A stretch of 64,000 nt of DNA. Source: Haloterrigena turkmenica DSM 5511 (lineage in GTDB: Archaea > Halobacteriota > Halobacteria > Halobacteriales > Natrialbaceae). The stretch covers positions 1,922,001 through 1,986,000 of the forward strand of contig NC_013743.1 of the NCBI RefSeq assembly GCF_000025325.1. The letters run 5' to 3'. The translations under genes were made by a program, and so were the position numbers. The notes under the pieces were generated by a model. It worked only from the letters and a program-made list of their open reading frames with translations, searched no databases and had not been told where the DNA came from. Of this stretch, positions 56,459-64,000 are shown piece by piece (the first letter of the stretch is position 1; the number at the start of each line of letters is the position of its first letter).

Positions 56459-57007
56459 ATGGTCCAGTGCGAGATGTGTGGCGCCGAGACGTCGTCTCCG
56501 AAGACAATCAAGGTCGAGGGCGCGAAGCTCGACGTGTGTTCAGACTGTACCGATTTCGGTACCGAGGTCAAGCAGACCTCCAGCTCGAGCTCCTCGACGA
56601 AGTACTCGACCGGCTCGAGTTCGTCGTCCAGCTCTGGGGGTAGTTCGGGTGGCTCTGCATCGAGTTCATCGTCCCGTTCGGGCGGCTCGAGTTCCCAGCG
56701 TCGGTCGGACATGTTCGACGACATGGACGAACTCGCGACCGACTACGACGACCGCGTCCGCAACGCCCGCGAGCAGAAGGGGCTCAGCCAGTCGGATCTG
56801 GCCAACGAACTCAACGAGAAGGCGAGCCTGATCCGCAAGATCGAACGCGGGGATACGCTTCCCAGCGACCGCGTCCAGTCGGAACTCGAGAGCTTCCTCG
56901 AGATCGACCTGAGCGCCGAGGGAAGCTCCGGCGACGATTCGGAGTGGTCGGGCGGGTCGGCCTCGGGCAGTTACACGCTCGGCGATGTCGTCAAGCGAAA
57001 GGACTGA
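56459..57007 (+). CDS. multiprotein bridging factor 1-type transcription factor (MBF1)
   Basis: A 182-residue protein from ATG 56459. An N-terminal zinc ribbon (VQCEMCGAET and VCSDCTDF) is followed by a very Ser/Gly-rich linker (about residues 40-85), and a C-terminal Cro-type HTH (VRNAREQKGLSQSDLANELNEKASLIRKIERGDTLPSDRV), the order typical of archaeal MBF1. MBF1 links transcription machinery and activators, or binds the ribosome in archaea. The Ser-rich linker, longer than usual, is a halophile speciality. Confidence 0.92.
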   Translation: MVQCEMCGAETSSPKTIKVEGAKLDVCSDCTDFGTEVKQTSSSSSSTKYSTGSSSSSSSGGSSGGSASSSSSRSGGSSSQRRSDMFDDMDELATDYDDRVRNAREQKGLSQSDLANELNEKASLIRKIERGDTLPSDRVQSELESFLEIDLSAEGSSGDDSEWSGGSASGSYTLGDVVKRKD

Positions 57008-57088
57008 CGGACGGCCGATCCGCGCGCCGACGCCGATTCGCGGCGACGACTCGCAAGCTATTTCTTTCGGGCGGCTGGCTGTGCTCGT

Positions 57089-57733
57089 ATGTTCGTTCTC
57101 GTTAACCTGAAGACGTATCCCTGTGATCCCGTCGCGGTCGCCGACGCCGTCCGCGACGTCGACGAATCGACCGACGCGCGCCTCGCGGTCGCGCCCCAGG
57201 CGGCCGACCTCGCACGCGTCGCCGAGACGGGCGTCGAGACGTGGGCCCAGCACGTCGACCCGATCGAGCACGGCAGCAACACCGGCCACACGCTCGCCGA
57301 GTCGGTCGCCGACGCGGGCGCGGTCGGGACGCTGATCAACCACTCCGAGCGGCGGCTGAAACTGGCCGACATCGACGGCTCCGTCCGCGCCGCCGAGCGC
57401 GCGGGCCTCGAGACGGTCGTCTGCGCGAACAACCCCGAGCAGATCGGCGCCGCGGCGGCGCTGGGTCCGGACGCGGTCGCCGTCGAGCCGCCGGAACTGA
57501 TCGGCACCGGAACGCCGGTCAGCCAGGCCGATCCCGATATCGTCGAGGACGCCGTCGAGGCGGCCGACAACGTCGATAGCGAGGTCTCGGTCCTCTGTGG
57601 CGCCGGCATCAGCACCGGCGACGACGTCGTCGCGGCCGGCGACCTCGGCGCCGAAGGCGTCCTGCTGGCCAGCGGCGTCGCGAAGGCCGACGATCCGCAG
57701 GCGGCGCTGGAGGACCTCGTCGACCCGCTCTGA
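57089..57733 (+). CDS. tpiA: triosephosphate isomerase
   Basis: A 214-residue archaeal-type TIM, shorter than the bacterial one. [10 protein letters not shown] carries the substrate Lys8, [11 protein letters not shown] the active-site His, [34 protein letters not shown] the catalytic Glu, and [33 protein letters not shown] the phosphate-binding loop. It interconverts glyceraldehyde-3-phosphate and dihydroxyacetone phosphate. The gene is on its own. Confidence 0.96.
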   Translation: MFVLVNLKTYPCDPVAVADAVRDVDESTDARLAVAPQAADLARVAETGVETWAQHVDPIEHGSNTGHTLAESVADAGAVGTLINHSERRLKLADIDGSVRAAERAGLETVVCANNPEQIGAAAALGPDAVAVEPPELIGTGTPVSQADPDIVEDAVEAADNVDSEVSVLCGAGISTGDDVVAAGDLGAEGVLLASGVAKADDPQAALEDLVDPL

Positions 57734-57806
57734 GCGGGTCCCGATCGATTCGGCGGCGACGGCTCCGAACCGACGACTTTTCCCCCTGGTCGCGGTATCA
57801 CCCAGC

Positions 57807-58292
57807 ATGACCGACGAGCGTCCTCTCGACGTCGCGCTCGAGAACCGCCTGATGGGGAAGGGAATCTACGTGACAGACTGCGAGTACCGCCCGTCCGACG
57901 GCGACGTGGACGATGCCGACTCGCCCGATAGCGACGCGGGCGACAACACGGATTCTCCCGACGCGGACGACGATCTCGAGCCGTCCGGCGACGGCGTCGT
58001 CACGCCGCCGGACGGCACCGGACTCGCCCTCGAGTACGAGACTGTCGCCGAGACCGATGCGATCGGCAGCGGCGAGGTCGGTACCGTCGTCCGGACGCTG
58101 CTCGACGTCGCCGCCGAGCGCGAGTGGGCGCCGGGCCGCCTCGAGGCGACGTCGCTGACGACCGACGGGGACGTTCGGGGCCGCTGGCACGTCGAACGGG
58201 ACTGGTTCGATCGGCTCGGCCTCGGGTTGGACGACCTCGAGTTCTCGCAGCGCGTTCTCGAGACGAGACAGCCGGAATCGGCCGACGAGTAG
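57807..58292 (+). CDS. acidic haloarchaeal protein of unknown function
   Basis: A 161-residue protein: PLDVALENRLMGKGIYVTDCEYRPSDG, then an Asp-rich low-complexity stretch of about 35 residues (ADSPDSDAGDNTDSPDADDD), then LALEYETVAETDAIGSGEVGTVVRTLLDVAAEREWAPGRLEATSLTTDGDVRGRWHVERDWFDRLGLGLDDLEFSQRVLET. The two ends seem to be one folded domain split by a disordered acidic insert. I do not recognise the family. Start ATG 57807. Confidence 0.65.
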   Translation: MTDERPLDVALENRLMGKGIYVTDCEYRPSDGDVDDADSPDSDAGDNTDSPDADDDLEPSGDGVVTPPDGTGLALEYETVAETDAIGSGEVGTVVRTLLDVAAEREWAPGRLEATSLTTDGDVRGRWHVERDWFDRLGLGLDDLEFSQRVLETRQPESADE

Positions 58293-58336
58293 ATAGATTA
58301 ATAATATCTCACACACCAGTCGTCGTCAATTCGCCG

Positions 58337-58948
58337 ATGACCGGAGAACAGATCTACGTCTCGCACGCGCCCGGCGACCTCGATCTCGTCCAAGAGCTGT
58401 TCTCGACGGTCAAGAACTTCCCATTCGGCGTCCACATCGCCCTCGAGGAGGTCGAATCCGGCCGCTCGCGGAAACGACTCGAGGGACGACTCGCGAACAG
58501 CGACGTCGTCGTCGCGGTGATCACCGACGACGCGGCGACCGACCGGTGGATCAACCAGGAGATCGGCTACGCGGTGGCCAAGGGGATTCCGGTGCTCCCG
58601 CTCTACGAGGACGAACGCCAGCGGGGCGGGTACGTAAGTGACATCGACGGCGTGACGATCGATCGGGAGAACCCGTCGTTTACGATCTTCAATCTGCTCA
58701 GTCGCCTCCGGAGCGAACTCGCGCCCCTTGGGGCGCTCTCGGTGCCCAACTGGTACATCCGGTTTCCCTGTACGATTCCCGACTGCGGTCACCCGGTCAC
58801 GCTGGATATCGAACAGGACCAGACGAAGCTGTGGAAACAGTACAACCACGGGAAGCTGTTGACGGCCTCGTGTGCGGACTGTCGCTCGACGTACTACTTC
58901 GATCCGGCGACGATCGGCTTCGTTCGCCGAGAGGAGCGGCCCCAATAG
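58337..58948 (+). CDS. TIR domain protein with a C-terminal zinc ribbon
   Basis: A 203-residue protein. The first 125 residues are a TIR domain: MTGEQIYVSHAPGDLDLVQEL, IALEEVESGRSRKRLEGRLANSDVVVAVITDDA, and WINQEIGYAVAKGIPVLPLYE, with Glu75 in the place of the catalytic NADase glutamate. The remaining part has Cys145/Cys150 and Cys179/Cys182, a zinc ribbon. Bacterial and archaeal TIR proteins often act in antiphage defence by breaking NAD+, but others are signalling adaptors. No typical defence partner is next to it; the neighbours are an unknown acidic protein and a hydrolase. Confidence 0.82.
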   Translation: MTGEQIYVSHAPGDLDLVQELFSTVKNFPFGVHIALEEVESGRSRKRLEGRLANSDVVVAVITDDAATDRWINQEIGYAVAKGIPVLPLYEDERQRGGYVSDIDGVTIDRENPSFTIFNLLSRLRSELAPLGALSVPNWYIRFPCTIPDCGHPVTLDIEQDQTKLWKQYNHGKLLTASCADCRSTYYFDPATIGFVRREERPQ

Positions 58949-58990
58949 CGGTCGTTGGGGTCGCCCGGAGCTCACCTCGCCCGGCTCGAG

Positions 58991-59890
58991 TCAGGTTCGA
59001 TCGACGAACTCGACGATGCGCTCGGCGATCTCCTCACCGGCGTCCTCCTGTAGGAAGTGGGCCGCGTCGTCGATCCAGACGTCGGGCTGCTCGGTCGCGG
59101 TCGGGATGTGGTGTCGGAGCGGATCGCGGTCGTGGGACGTGATCGGATCCTCCCTTCCGAACAGCACGAACGCCGGTTTCTCCCACTCGCCGAGGCGCTC
59201 CTGTGTTTCGGCCATCAGCTCCGCCCCGGGGTCGTCGGGCGATGTCGGGACGAGGCCGGGGAACGTCCGTGCAGCCGCCATATACCGCTCGTTCGGGAAC
59301 GGCGCGCGGTAGGCGTCGACCACTTCCTCAGAGAGCTCCCGATAACAGCCGTTCCGGACGAGTCTGCCGATGTCGAGGTCGTCGGCGGTCGCCACCATCT
59401 CGGCGAACTCGTGCCACCGGTCGCTCATCTCCTGGGTCCCGTCCGGAACGCCGGTGTTCATCGGGACGAGACGCGCGAACCGCTCGGGCCGGTGGACTGC
59501 GAGCGGGAGTCCGAGGACGCCGCCCCAGTCCTGGCAAACGAGCGTGACATTCGTCAGATCGAGTTCCTCGACGAACGTCTCGAGCGCGTCGTAGTGCATC
59601 TCGATCGAGTAGGCGTCGCGGTCCTCGTACCTGTCGGAGCGCCCGCAGCCGATCAGATCGGGGACGACGACACGACCGCGCTCGGCCAGGATCGGCATCA
59701 TCTTTCGATAGAGAAACGACCACGTCGGTTCGCCGTGGAGGCAGAGGAACGTCTCCTCGTCTCCGCCGTCGTCCCCGTTCCCGCCGGCTTCGACGTACGC
59801 CATTCGCAACTCGCCGACGTCGACGTACTTCGGCTCGTAGTCGAAATCGGGCACGTCGGCGAATCGTTCCTCCGAGACGCGAACTACCAT
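58991..59890 (-). CDS. alpha/beta hydrolase, haloalkane dehalogenase-like
   Basis: A 299-residue hydrolase. HGEPTWSFLYRKM (from residue 52) is the oxyanion hole, the nucleophile Asp121 and its partner Trp122 lie in CQDWGGVLGLPLAVHRPERFARLV, and the C-terminal His in DAAHFLQEDAGEEIAERIVEF. D-W-G-G is diagnostic of haloalkane dehalogenases and related epoxide-hydrolase-like enzymes. The start ATG 59890 is chosen over the frame at 59905. Its true substrate in a halophile is unknown. It is divergent from bioB. Confidence 0.87.
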   Translation of the reverse strand: MVVRVSEERFADVPDFDYEPKYVDVGELRMAYVEAGGNGDDGGDEETFLCLHGEPTWSFLYRKMMPILAERGRVVVPDLIGCGRSDRYEDRDAYSIEMHYDALETFVEELDLTNVTLVCQDWGGVLGLPLAVHRPERFARLVPMNTGVPDGTQEMSDRWHEFAEMVATADDLDIGRLVRNGCYRELSEEVVDAYRAPFPNERYMAAARTFPGLVPTSPDDPGAELMAETQERLGEWEKPAFVLFGREDPITSHDRDPLRHHIPTATEQPDVWIDDAAHFLQEDAGEEIAERIVEFVDRT

Positions 59891-60075
59891 GAACAGTGTG
59901 ACCACACAGCAATATTAAACGGTTGGGGAACCGACGTGAACGGGCTGCGCGTTGTCAACGCTCAAGCCCCCGAATCTCGAAACGGAACGCATTCGTACGG
60001 CGCTCTATGGGACGCAACCGACGCTTTCAGACGCTCGCTCCGTCCGTTTTCTCTCGAAGCGAACATCCAAAAACG

Positions 60076-60082
60076 TTATATT
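60076..60082 (+). promoter_or_regulatory. TATA box of the biotin operon
   Basis: TTATATT lies 23-29 bases upstream of the GTG start of bioB at 60105, so transcription probably starts at or near the start codon. Confidence 0.6.
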
Positions 60083-60104
60083 TTCGTTAACCACCTCTAG
60101 GAGT

Positions 60105-61217
60105 GTGGTTTACGAGACGAACAACCGGACGGTCGACGACGCGCTCGAGCGGGTACTGGCCGGCGAGCGGCTCGATCGCACCGACGGGCTGGCGCTGATG
60201 GCGCAACCGGTCGAACCGCTCGCCGAGGCCGGCGCCGTCGTGCGCGACCGCTTCGGCGACGGCACGGTCGACGCCTGCTCGATCGTCAACGCGAAGGCCG
60301 GCAACTGCGCCGAGGACTGCGGCTTCTGCGCCCAGTCAGTCCATTTCGACACCGGCATCGACACTTACGGCTTCCTCGGCCCCGAGAAGATCCTCGAGGC
60401 CGCCAAGCGAGCCGAGGCCGACGGCGCCCAGCGCTTCGGTATCGTCGTCGCCGAGAAGGGCGTCTCGAAGGAACACCGCCCCGAGGAGTGGGCGGAAGTC
60501 CTCGAGTCCATCCGGCTCGTTCGCGACGAGTGCGACCTCGAGGTCGATGCCTCTCTCGGAATTCTGACCGAAGAGGAGGCCGCGATCCTCGCTGACGAAG
60601 GGATCAACCACTACAATCACAACATCGAGACCTCGCCGCGGTACTTCCCCGAGATCGTCGACACCCACAGCTTCGAGGATCGGGTGGCGACCCTCGAGGT
60701 GGCGAAGGAAGCGGGGATGGACCTCTGTGCCGGCGTCATCCTCGGGATGGGCGAGACACCCACCGACCGCGTCGAGGCCGCGATCGCGCTCCAGGACATC
60801 GGGATCTCCTCGCTACCGGTGAACGTGTTGAACCCGGTCGAGGGGACGCCGCTGTACGAGCAGGGCGCCGACATCACGACCGAGGAGATCGTGAAGACGG
60901 TCGCGGTCTACAAACTGCTCCACCCCGAGTCGCGGGTGCGCCTGACCGGCGGGCGCGAGGCGAACCTCTCGCCCGAGGAGCAACACCTGCCGTTGGAGGC
61001 CGGCGCCGACGGCCTGCTGACGGGCGATTACCTGACCACGGAGGGCCAGTCGCCCGGCGACGACCTCGAGATCGTCGAACGGGCTGGACTCGAGCCCAAC
61101 ATGGAGGCCAACGAGTTCGATCCCGAGGCGGTCAAAGCGCGCCACAGTGACGCGGCGGAGTCGTCGACCGAGACGGCAGCGAGCACGAACGCGGGCACTG
61201 AACCGAGCGACGACTGA
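60105..61217 (+). CDS. bioB: biotin synthase
   Basis: A 370-residue radical-SAM enzyme. The 4Fe-4S motif CAEDCGFC (Cys68, Cys72, Cys75) follows CSIVNAKAGN, and NHYNHNIETSPRYFPEIV, HSFEDRVATLEVAKEAGMDLCAGVILGMGE, LPVNVLNPVEGTPLYEQ and VRLTGGREANLSPEEQ are diagnostic. It inserts sulfur into dethiobiotin. GTG 60105 is the start, preceded by a TATA box. An acidic tail of about 40 residues ends the protein. It opens the cluster bioB-bioU-bioF-bioD. Confidence 0.96.
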   Translation: MVYETNNRTVDDALERVLAGERLDRTDGLALMAQPVEPLAEAGAVVRDRFGDGTVDACSIVNAKAGNCAEDCGFCAQSVHFDTGIDTYGFLGPEKILEAAKRAEADGAQRFGIVVAEKGVSKEHRPEEWAEVLESIRLVRDECDLEVDASLGILTEEEAAILADEGINHYNHNIETSPRYFPEIVDTHSFEDRVATLEVAKEAGMDLCAGVILGMGETPTDRVEAAIALQDIGISSLPVNVLNPVEGTPLYEQGADITTEEIVKTVAVYKLLHPESRVRLTGGREANLSPEEQHLPLEAGADGLLTGDYLTTEGQSPGDDLEIVERAGLEPNMEANEFDPEAVKARHSDAAESSTETAASTNAGTEPSDD

Positions 61218-61238
61218 CGATTGCGAATTCAGACAACT

Positions 61239-62354
61239 ATGGACGAAGTCACGTTTGCAGTACTTGGCACGGGAGGTATCGGCCGACGAGCGCTCGAGGT
61301 CAGCCAGCACAAGGATCATCTGACGCCGGTCGCGGCCTGCGACCGTCACGGCACCGCGATCGACTTCGACGGGCTGGACGTCGACGAGCTCCTCGCTGCA
61401 ACTGAGGGCAACATCGACAACGAAGTCGCAACCGACGGCGGTGAGCGAACCGACGGTTCACGATCCTCGTCAGAGCTTCGATCTGACGGCGGATCCGGCG
61501 CGACGACCACCGAAAGCGGGGACGGCGTCAAACAACACGGCGAGGACAGGGGCGTCGTCGCCTCCGAACAGGCTCGGGCCAGCGACGATCCCATCCAGGA
61601 CGTCATCGATCACGGTGACGGGATCGACGCGGTCCTGCTCGCGCTGCCGAACTACGAGCACGACTTCATCCCGCGGGTCGCCGACCGCTTCCTCGAGGGC
61701 GGCTACTCGGGCGTGCTGATCGACGTCCTCAAGCGCTCGCGCGTGATCGACATGCTCGACGAGCGCAGCGAGGCGTTCGAGGACGCGGGAATAACCTTCA
61801 TCTGCGGCGCTGGCGCGACGCCCGGCCTCCTGACGGGCGCCGCGGCGCTCGCCGCCCAGTCGTTCGTCGAGGTCACGGACGTCGACATCTGGTGGGGCGT
61901 CGGCCTTAAGTCGGGCTACGAGGACAACCGCGGCACCGTCCGCGAGGACATCGCCCACCTCCCCGAGTACGACATCGAAACGGCCCGCGACCTCTCCGAC
62001 GCGGAGATCGAGGCGATCATCGACGAGCACGACGGCGTCATCGAGTTCGAGGACATGGAGCACGCCGACGACGTCCTGCTCGAGCGCGCCGGCGTCTGTG
62101 ACGCCGAGGACGTCACGGTGGGCGGAATTCTCGACGTGCAAAGCGACGAGAAGCCGACGACCACGACCGTCCGCGTGACTGGCCGAACGTTCGACGGCGA
62201 GACGGCGACGAACACGTTCCAGCTCGGCGACGAGACGAGCATGGAGGCCAACGTCAACGGGCCGGCGCTCGGCTATCTAAAGGCCGGGGTTCGTCGCAAT
62301 CGCGCGGGCGAGTACGGCGTCTTCGGCCCGGCCGAACTGATGCCCGGGTTCTGA
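61239..62354 (+). CDS. bioU: probable BioU, single-turnover DAPA synthase
   Basis: A 371-residue NAD(P)-binding protein. FAVLGTGGIGRRALEVSQ starts a Rossmann fold; the core has GVLIDVLKRSRVIDML, FICGAGATPGLLTGAAALAAQSFVEV and GRTFDGETATNTFQLGDETSMEANVNGPALGYLKAG. These segments match, from memory, cyanobacterial BioU, which uses the side chain of Lys124 as amino donor to turn 8-amino-7-oxononanoate into diaminononanoate and is consumed. Here Lys165 fits Lys124 once an acidic, disordered insert of about 45 residues (about 60-108) is removed. No bioA is in the cluster, and it lies between bioB and bioF. Older names: saccharopine dehydrogenase-like. Confidence 0.78.
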   Translation: MDEVTFAVLGTGGIGRRALEVSQHKDHLTPVAACDRHGTAIDFDGLDVDELLAATEGNIDNEVATDGGERTDGSRSSSELRSDGGSGATTTESGDGVKQHGEDRGVVASEQARASDDPIQDVIDHGDGIDAVLLALPNYEHDFIPRVADRFLEGGYSGVLIDVLKRSRVIDMLDERSEAFEDAGITFICGAGATPGLLTGAAALAAQSFVEVTDVDIWWGVGLKSGYEDNRGTVREDIAHLPEYDIETARDLSDAEIEAIIDEHDGVIEFEDMEHADDVLLERAGVCDAEDVTVGGILDVQSDEKPTTTTVRVTGRTFDGETATNTFQLGDETSMEANVNGPALGYLKAGVRRNRAGEYGVFGPAELMPGF

Positions 62355-62475
62355 ACCGTGGATCCGTACCGCCTTCGAGCTCGGACGCTGACACGTCAAG
62401 CGCACCGTTTGAGCGGCTGTATCCGTAGCGAGCGCCGGGAACGACCGCGCTGAACGGAACCGTGAGAGTCATACC

Positions 62476-63708
62476 ATGGCACTGTTACCCTTTAGCCGAA
62501 TGGAAGATCGCGGGTTCGACCTCGAGGGCCGACTCGACGACCTCGAGGACGCCGATCTGAAACGCACGCTGTCGCCCGTCGACCGGGTCGCCGAGCGGGG
62601 CTATTTCGCCCCGCCCTCGGGGAGCGAGCTACCGGTTCTCGACTCGACCGAAGCGCTGGTCTTTGCCTCGAACAATTACCTGGGGCTGACCGACGATCAG
62701 CGCGTCGAGAACGCCGCCCGACAGGCCGCCGCGACCGTCGGCACGGGCGCCGGTGCGAGTCGGCTGGTGACCGGCGATACGATGGTCCACCGGGACCTCG
62801 AGCGCCAGCTCGCCGAGACGAAAGGCGCCGAGCGCGCGCTCGCCTTCTCCTCGGGGTACGCCGCCAACGTCGGGACGATCACGGCCCTCGAGCCGGACGT
62901 GATCTTCTCCGACGAGTACAACCACGCGAGCATCATCGACGGCTGTCGGCTCGCGGACGCCGAGACGGTCGTCTACGACCACTGCGACGCCGCGGACCTG
63001 CGATCGAAACTCGAGGAGCGGGCCGACCGCGACGGCGCGAGCGAGGAGTCATGGCTGCTCGTCACCGACTCCGTGTTCAGCATGGACGGCACCGTCGCGC
63101 CTCTCGAAGCAATCTGCAACGCCGCCGAGGCCCACGGCGCGTGGGTGATGGTCGACGAGGCCCACGCGACCGGGCTCTACGCCAACGGCGGCGGGGTCGT
63201 CCAGGCGGAGGGTCTCGCGGATCGCATCCACATCCAGTTGGGGACGCTCTCGAAGGCGCTGGCGAGTCAGGGCGGCTACGTCGCGGGCAGCGAGGACCTG
63301 ATCGAGTGTCTCGTCAACGACGCCCGCTCGTTCGTCTTCTCGACCGGCCTCGCACCGCCGGCCGCCGCCGCCGCCAGCGAGGCGCTACACATCGCTCGCC
63401 ATAGCGACGTCCGCGAACGACTCTGGGAGAACGTCGCCCATCTCCGGGACGGCCTCGAGTCGATGGGCCTGGAGGTACTGGGCGACTCGCAGATCCTCCC
63501 CGTCATCGTCGGCGATCGAACCGATGCGCTCGCGCTCGCGGAGGGCGTGCGAGAACGAGACGTCGTCGCGCCCGCGATCAGGCCCCCCACCGTCCCCGAG
63601 GGGACCAGCCGCATCCGTGTCGCTCCGATGGCGACCCACGACCGCGACGACATCGTCGCCTGCCTCGAGGCGTTTCGGGCGACCGGGGACGAACTCGGAC
63701 TCCTATGA
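62476..63708 (+). CDS. bioF: 8-amino-7-oxononanoate synthase
   Basis: A 410-residue PLP enzyme (402 if ATG 62500 is used). FASNNYLGLTDD, GTGAGASRLVTGDTMVHRDLERQLA, FSDEYNHASIIDGCRLA, VTDSVFSMDGTVAPL, MVDEAHATGLYA, and the PLP Lys260 in GTLSKALASQGGY are all diagnostic of BioF. It joins pimeloyl-thioester and alanine to form the KAPA intermediate. The gene overlaps bioD by 4 bases. The source of the pimeloyl group in an archaeon without fatty-acid synthesis is not clear from the window. Confidence 0.95.
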   Translation: MALLPFSRMEDRGFDLEGRLDDLEDADLKRTLSPVDRVAERGYFAPPSGSELPVLDSTEALVFASNNYLGLTDDQRVENAARQAAATVGTGAGASRLVTGDTMVHRDLERQLAETKGAERALAFSSGYAANVGTITALEPDVIFSDEYNHASIIDGCRLADAETVVYDHCDAADLRSKLEERADRDGASEESWLLVTDSVFSMDGTVAPLEAICNAAEAHGAWVMVDEAHATGLYANGGGVVQAEGLADRIHIQLGTLSKALASQGGYVAGSEDLIECLVNDARSFVFSTGLAPPAAAAASEALHIARHSDVRERLWENVAHLRDGLESMGLEVLGDSQILPVIVGDRTDALALAEGVRERDVVAPAIRPPTVPEGTSRIRVAPMATHDRDDIVACLEAFRATGDELGLL

Positions 63709-64000
63709 CCGACCCCATCGCAGTCGTCGGCACCGGAACCGGAATCGGAAAGACCGTCGTCACCGCGGGGATCACCCGCTGGTTTCGCGAGCGAGGCGTC
63801 GACACCCGAGCGATCAAACCCGCCCAGACGGGGCATCCGCCGGACGACGACGCTGCGTTCGTCGCCGACGCCTGTGGGGACTCGGAGGCGGCGACCTGTC
63901 CCCGCTATCTCGAGCCCGCGCTGGCGCCGCGCGTGGCCGCCGAGGTGGACGATGCGGAACTCTCCTACGACGAAATTCGAACGGCCTGCGAGGACGCCGT
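63705..64000 (+). CDS. bioD: dethiobiotin synthase (partial, cut by window end)
   Basis: About 98 residues from ATG 63705 are visible, up to the end of the window. MTDPIAVVGTGTGIGKTVVTAGITRWF holds the P-loop GTGTGIGKT with the family-specific second Thr, and AIKPAQTG is the substrate-binding segment of BioD. It closes the ureido ring, using ATP and CO2. It starts inside the stop of bioF (ATGA overlap), so the two are translated together. Confidence 0.95.
   Translation, partial: MTDPIAVVGTGTGIGKTVVTAGITRWFRERGVDTRAIKPAQTGHPPDDDAAFVADACGDSEAATCPRYLEPALAPRVAAEVDDAELSYDEIRTACEDA

Noticed and set aside
60062-60104. BirA-type operator at the biotin promoter
   Set aside because: I looked for paired TTGTAACC/GGTTACAA arms; only a GTTAACC half-like sequence is present, which is not enough.

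Overview
This window looks like a piece of the main chromosome of a haloarchaeon. The base composition is very GC-rich, the proteins are acidic, many genes start with GTG or overlap by 4 bases, leaderless TATA promoters are common, and a haloarchaeal 16S-tRNA-Ala-23S-5S operon sits in the middle. A family close to Natrialbaceae is plausible from the overall style, but I cannot name the species.

Region by region. 1-2600: end of an unknown gene, small zinc-finger and membrane proteins, a HalOD1 protein. 1596-10468 (minus strand): a sugar-uptake and catabolism block with a TrmB-type regulator, a Tat-exported binding lipoprotein, two permeases, an ATPase, a Gfo/Idh/MocA oxidoreductase and a sugar-phosphate-isomerase-like protein. 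10600-21290: mostly core and housekeeping genes: MscS channel, universal stress proteins, small zinc ribbons, a class V aminotransferase, DUF457-type membrane hydrolases, dodecin, an IscA/ErpA-type Fe-S protein, hisD. 21290-27120: rRNA leader with two identical promoter elements, 16S, tRNA-Ala(UGC), 23S, 5S, long processing stems and a terminator-like hairpin. 27258-34853: DUF7344 regulator, then a heme-copper oxidase locus (coxB, a coxA with an extra C-terminal membrane domain, a small membrane protein, manganese catalase, a Tat-exported protein, coxC). 34984-44728: sensor histidine kinase, geranylgeranyl-reductase-like flavoprotein, 2-hydroxyacid dehydrogenase, aspartate-semialdehyde dehydrogenase, S17e, and a DUF447/CitG-like pair. 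44807-53863: a TIM-barrel flavoprotein-like gene and cofD (F420 synthesis), MATE exporter with its TetR regulator, a GCS2-family ligase, ATP-dependent DNA ligase, MFS transporter. 53962-57733: hisC, an AK6-type kinase, a CDP-alcohol phosphatidyltransferase, MBF1, tpiA. 57807-64000: unknown acidic protein, TIR-zinc ribbon protein, haloalkane-dehalogenase-like hydrolase, and the biotin cluster bioB-bioU-bioF-bioD, the last cut by the window edge.

The most interesting items are the probable BioU (a single-turnover replacement for BioA) with a disordered acidic insertion, the coxA fusion, the DUF447/CitG-like/CofD cofactor neighbourhood, a cruciform-like cluster of tiny-loop hairpins at 38197-38314, and an almost textbook TetR autoregulatory palindrome. 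I saw no CRISPR array, no insertion sequence and no prophage.
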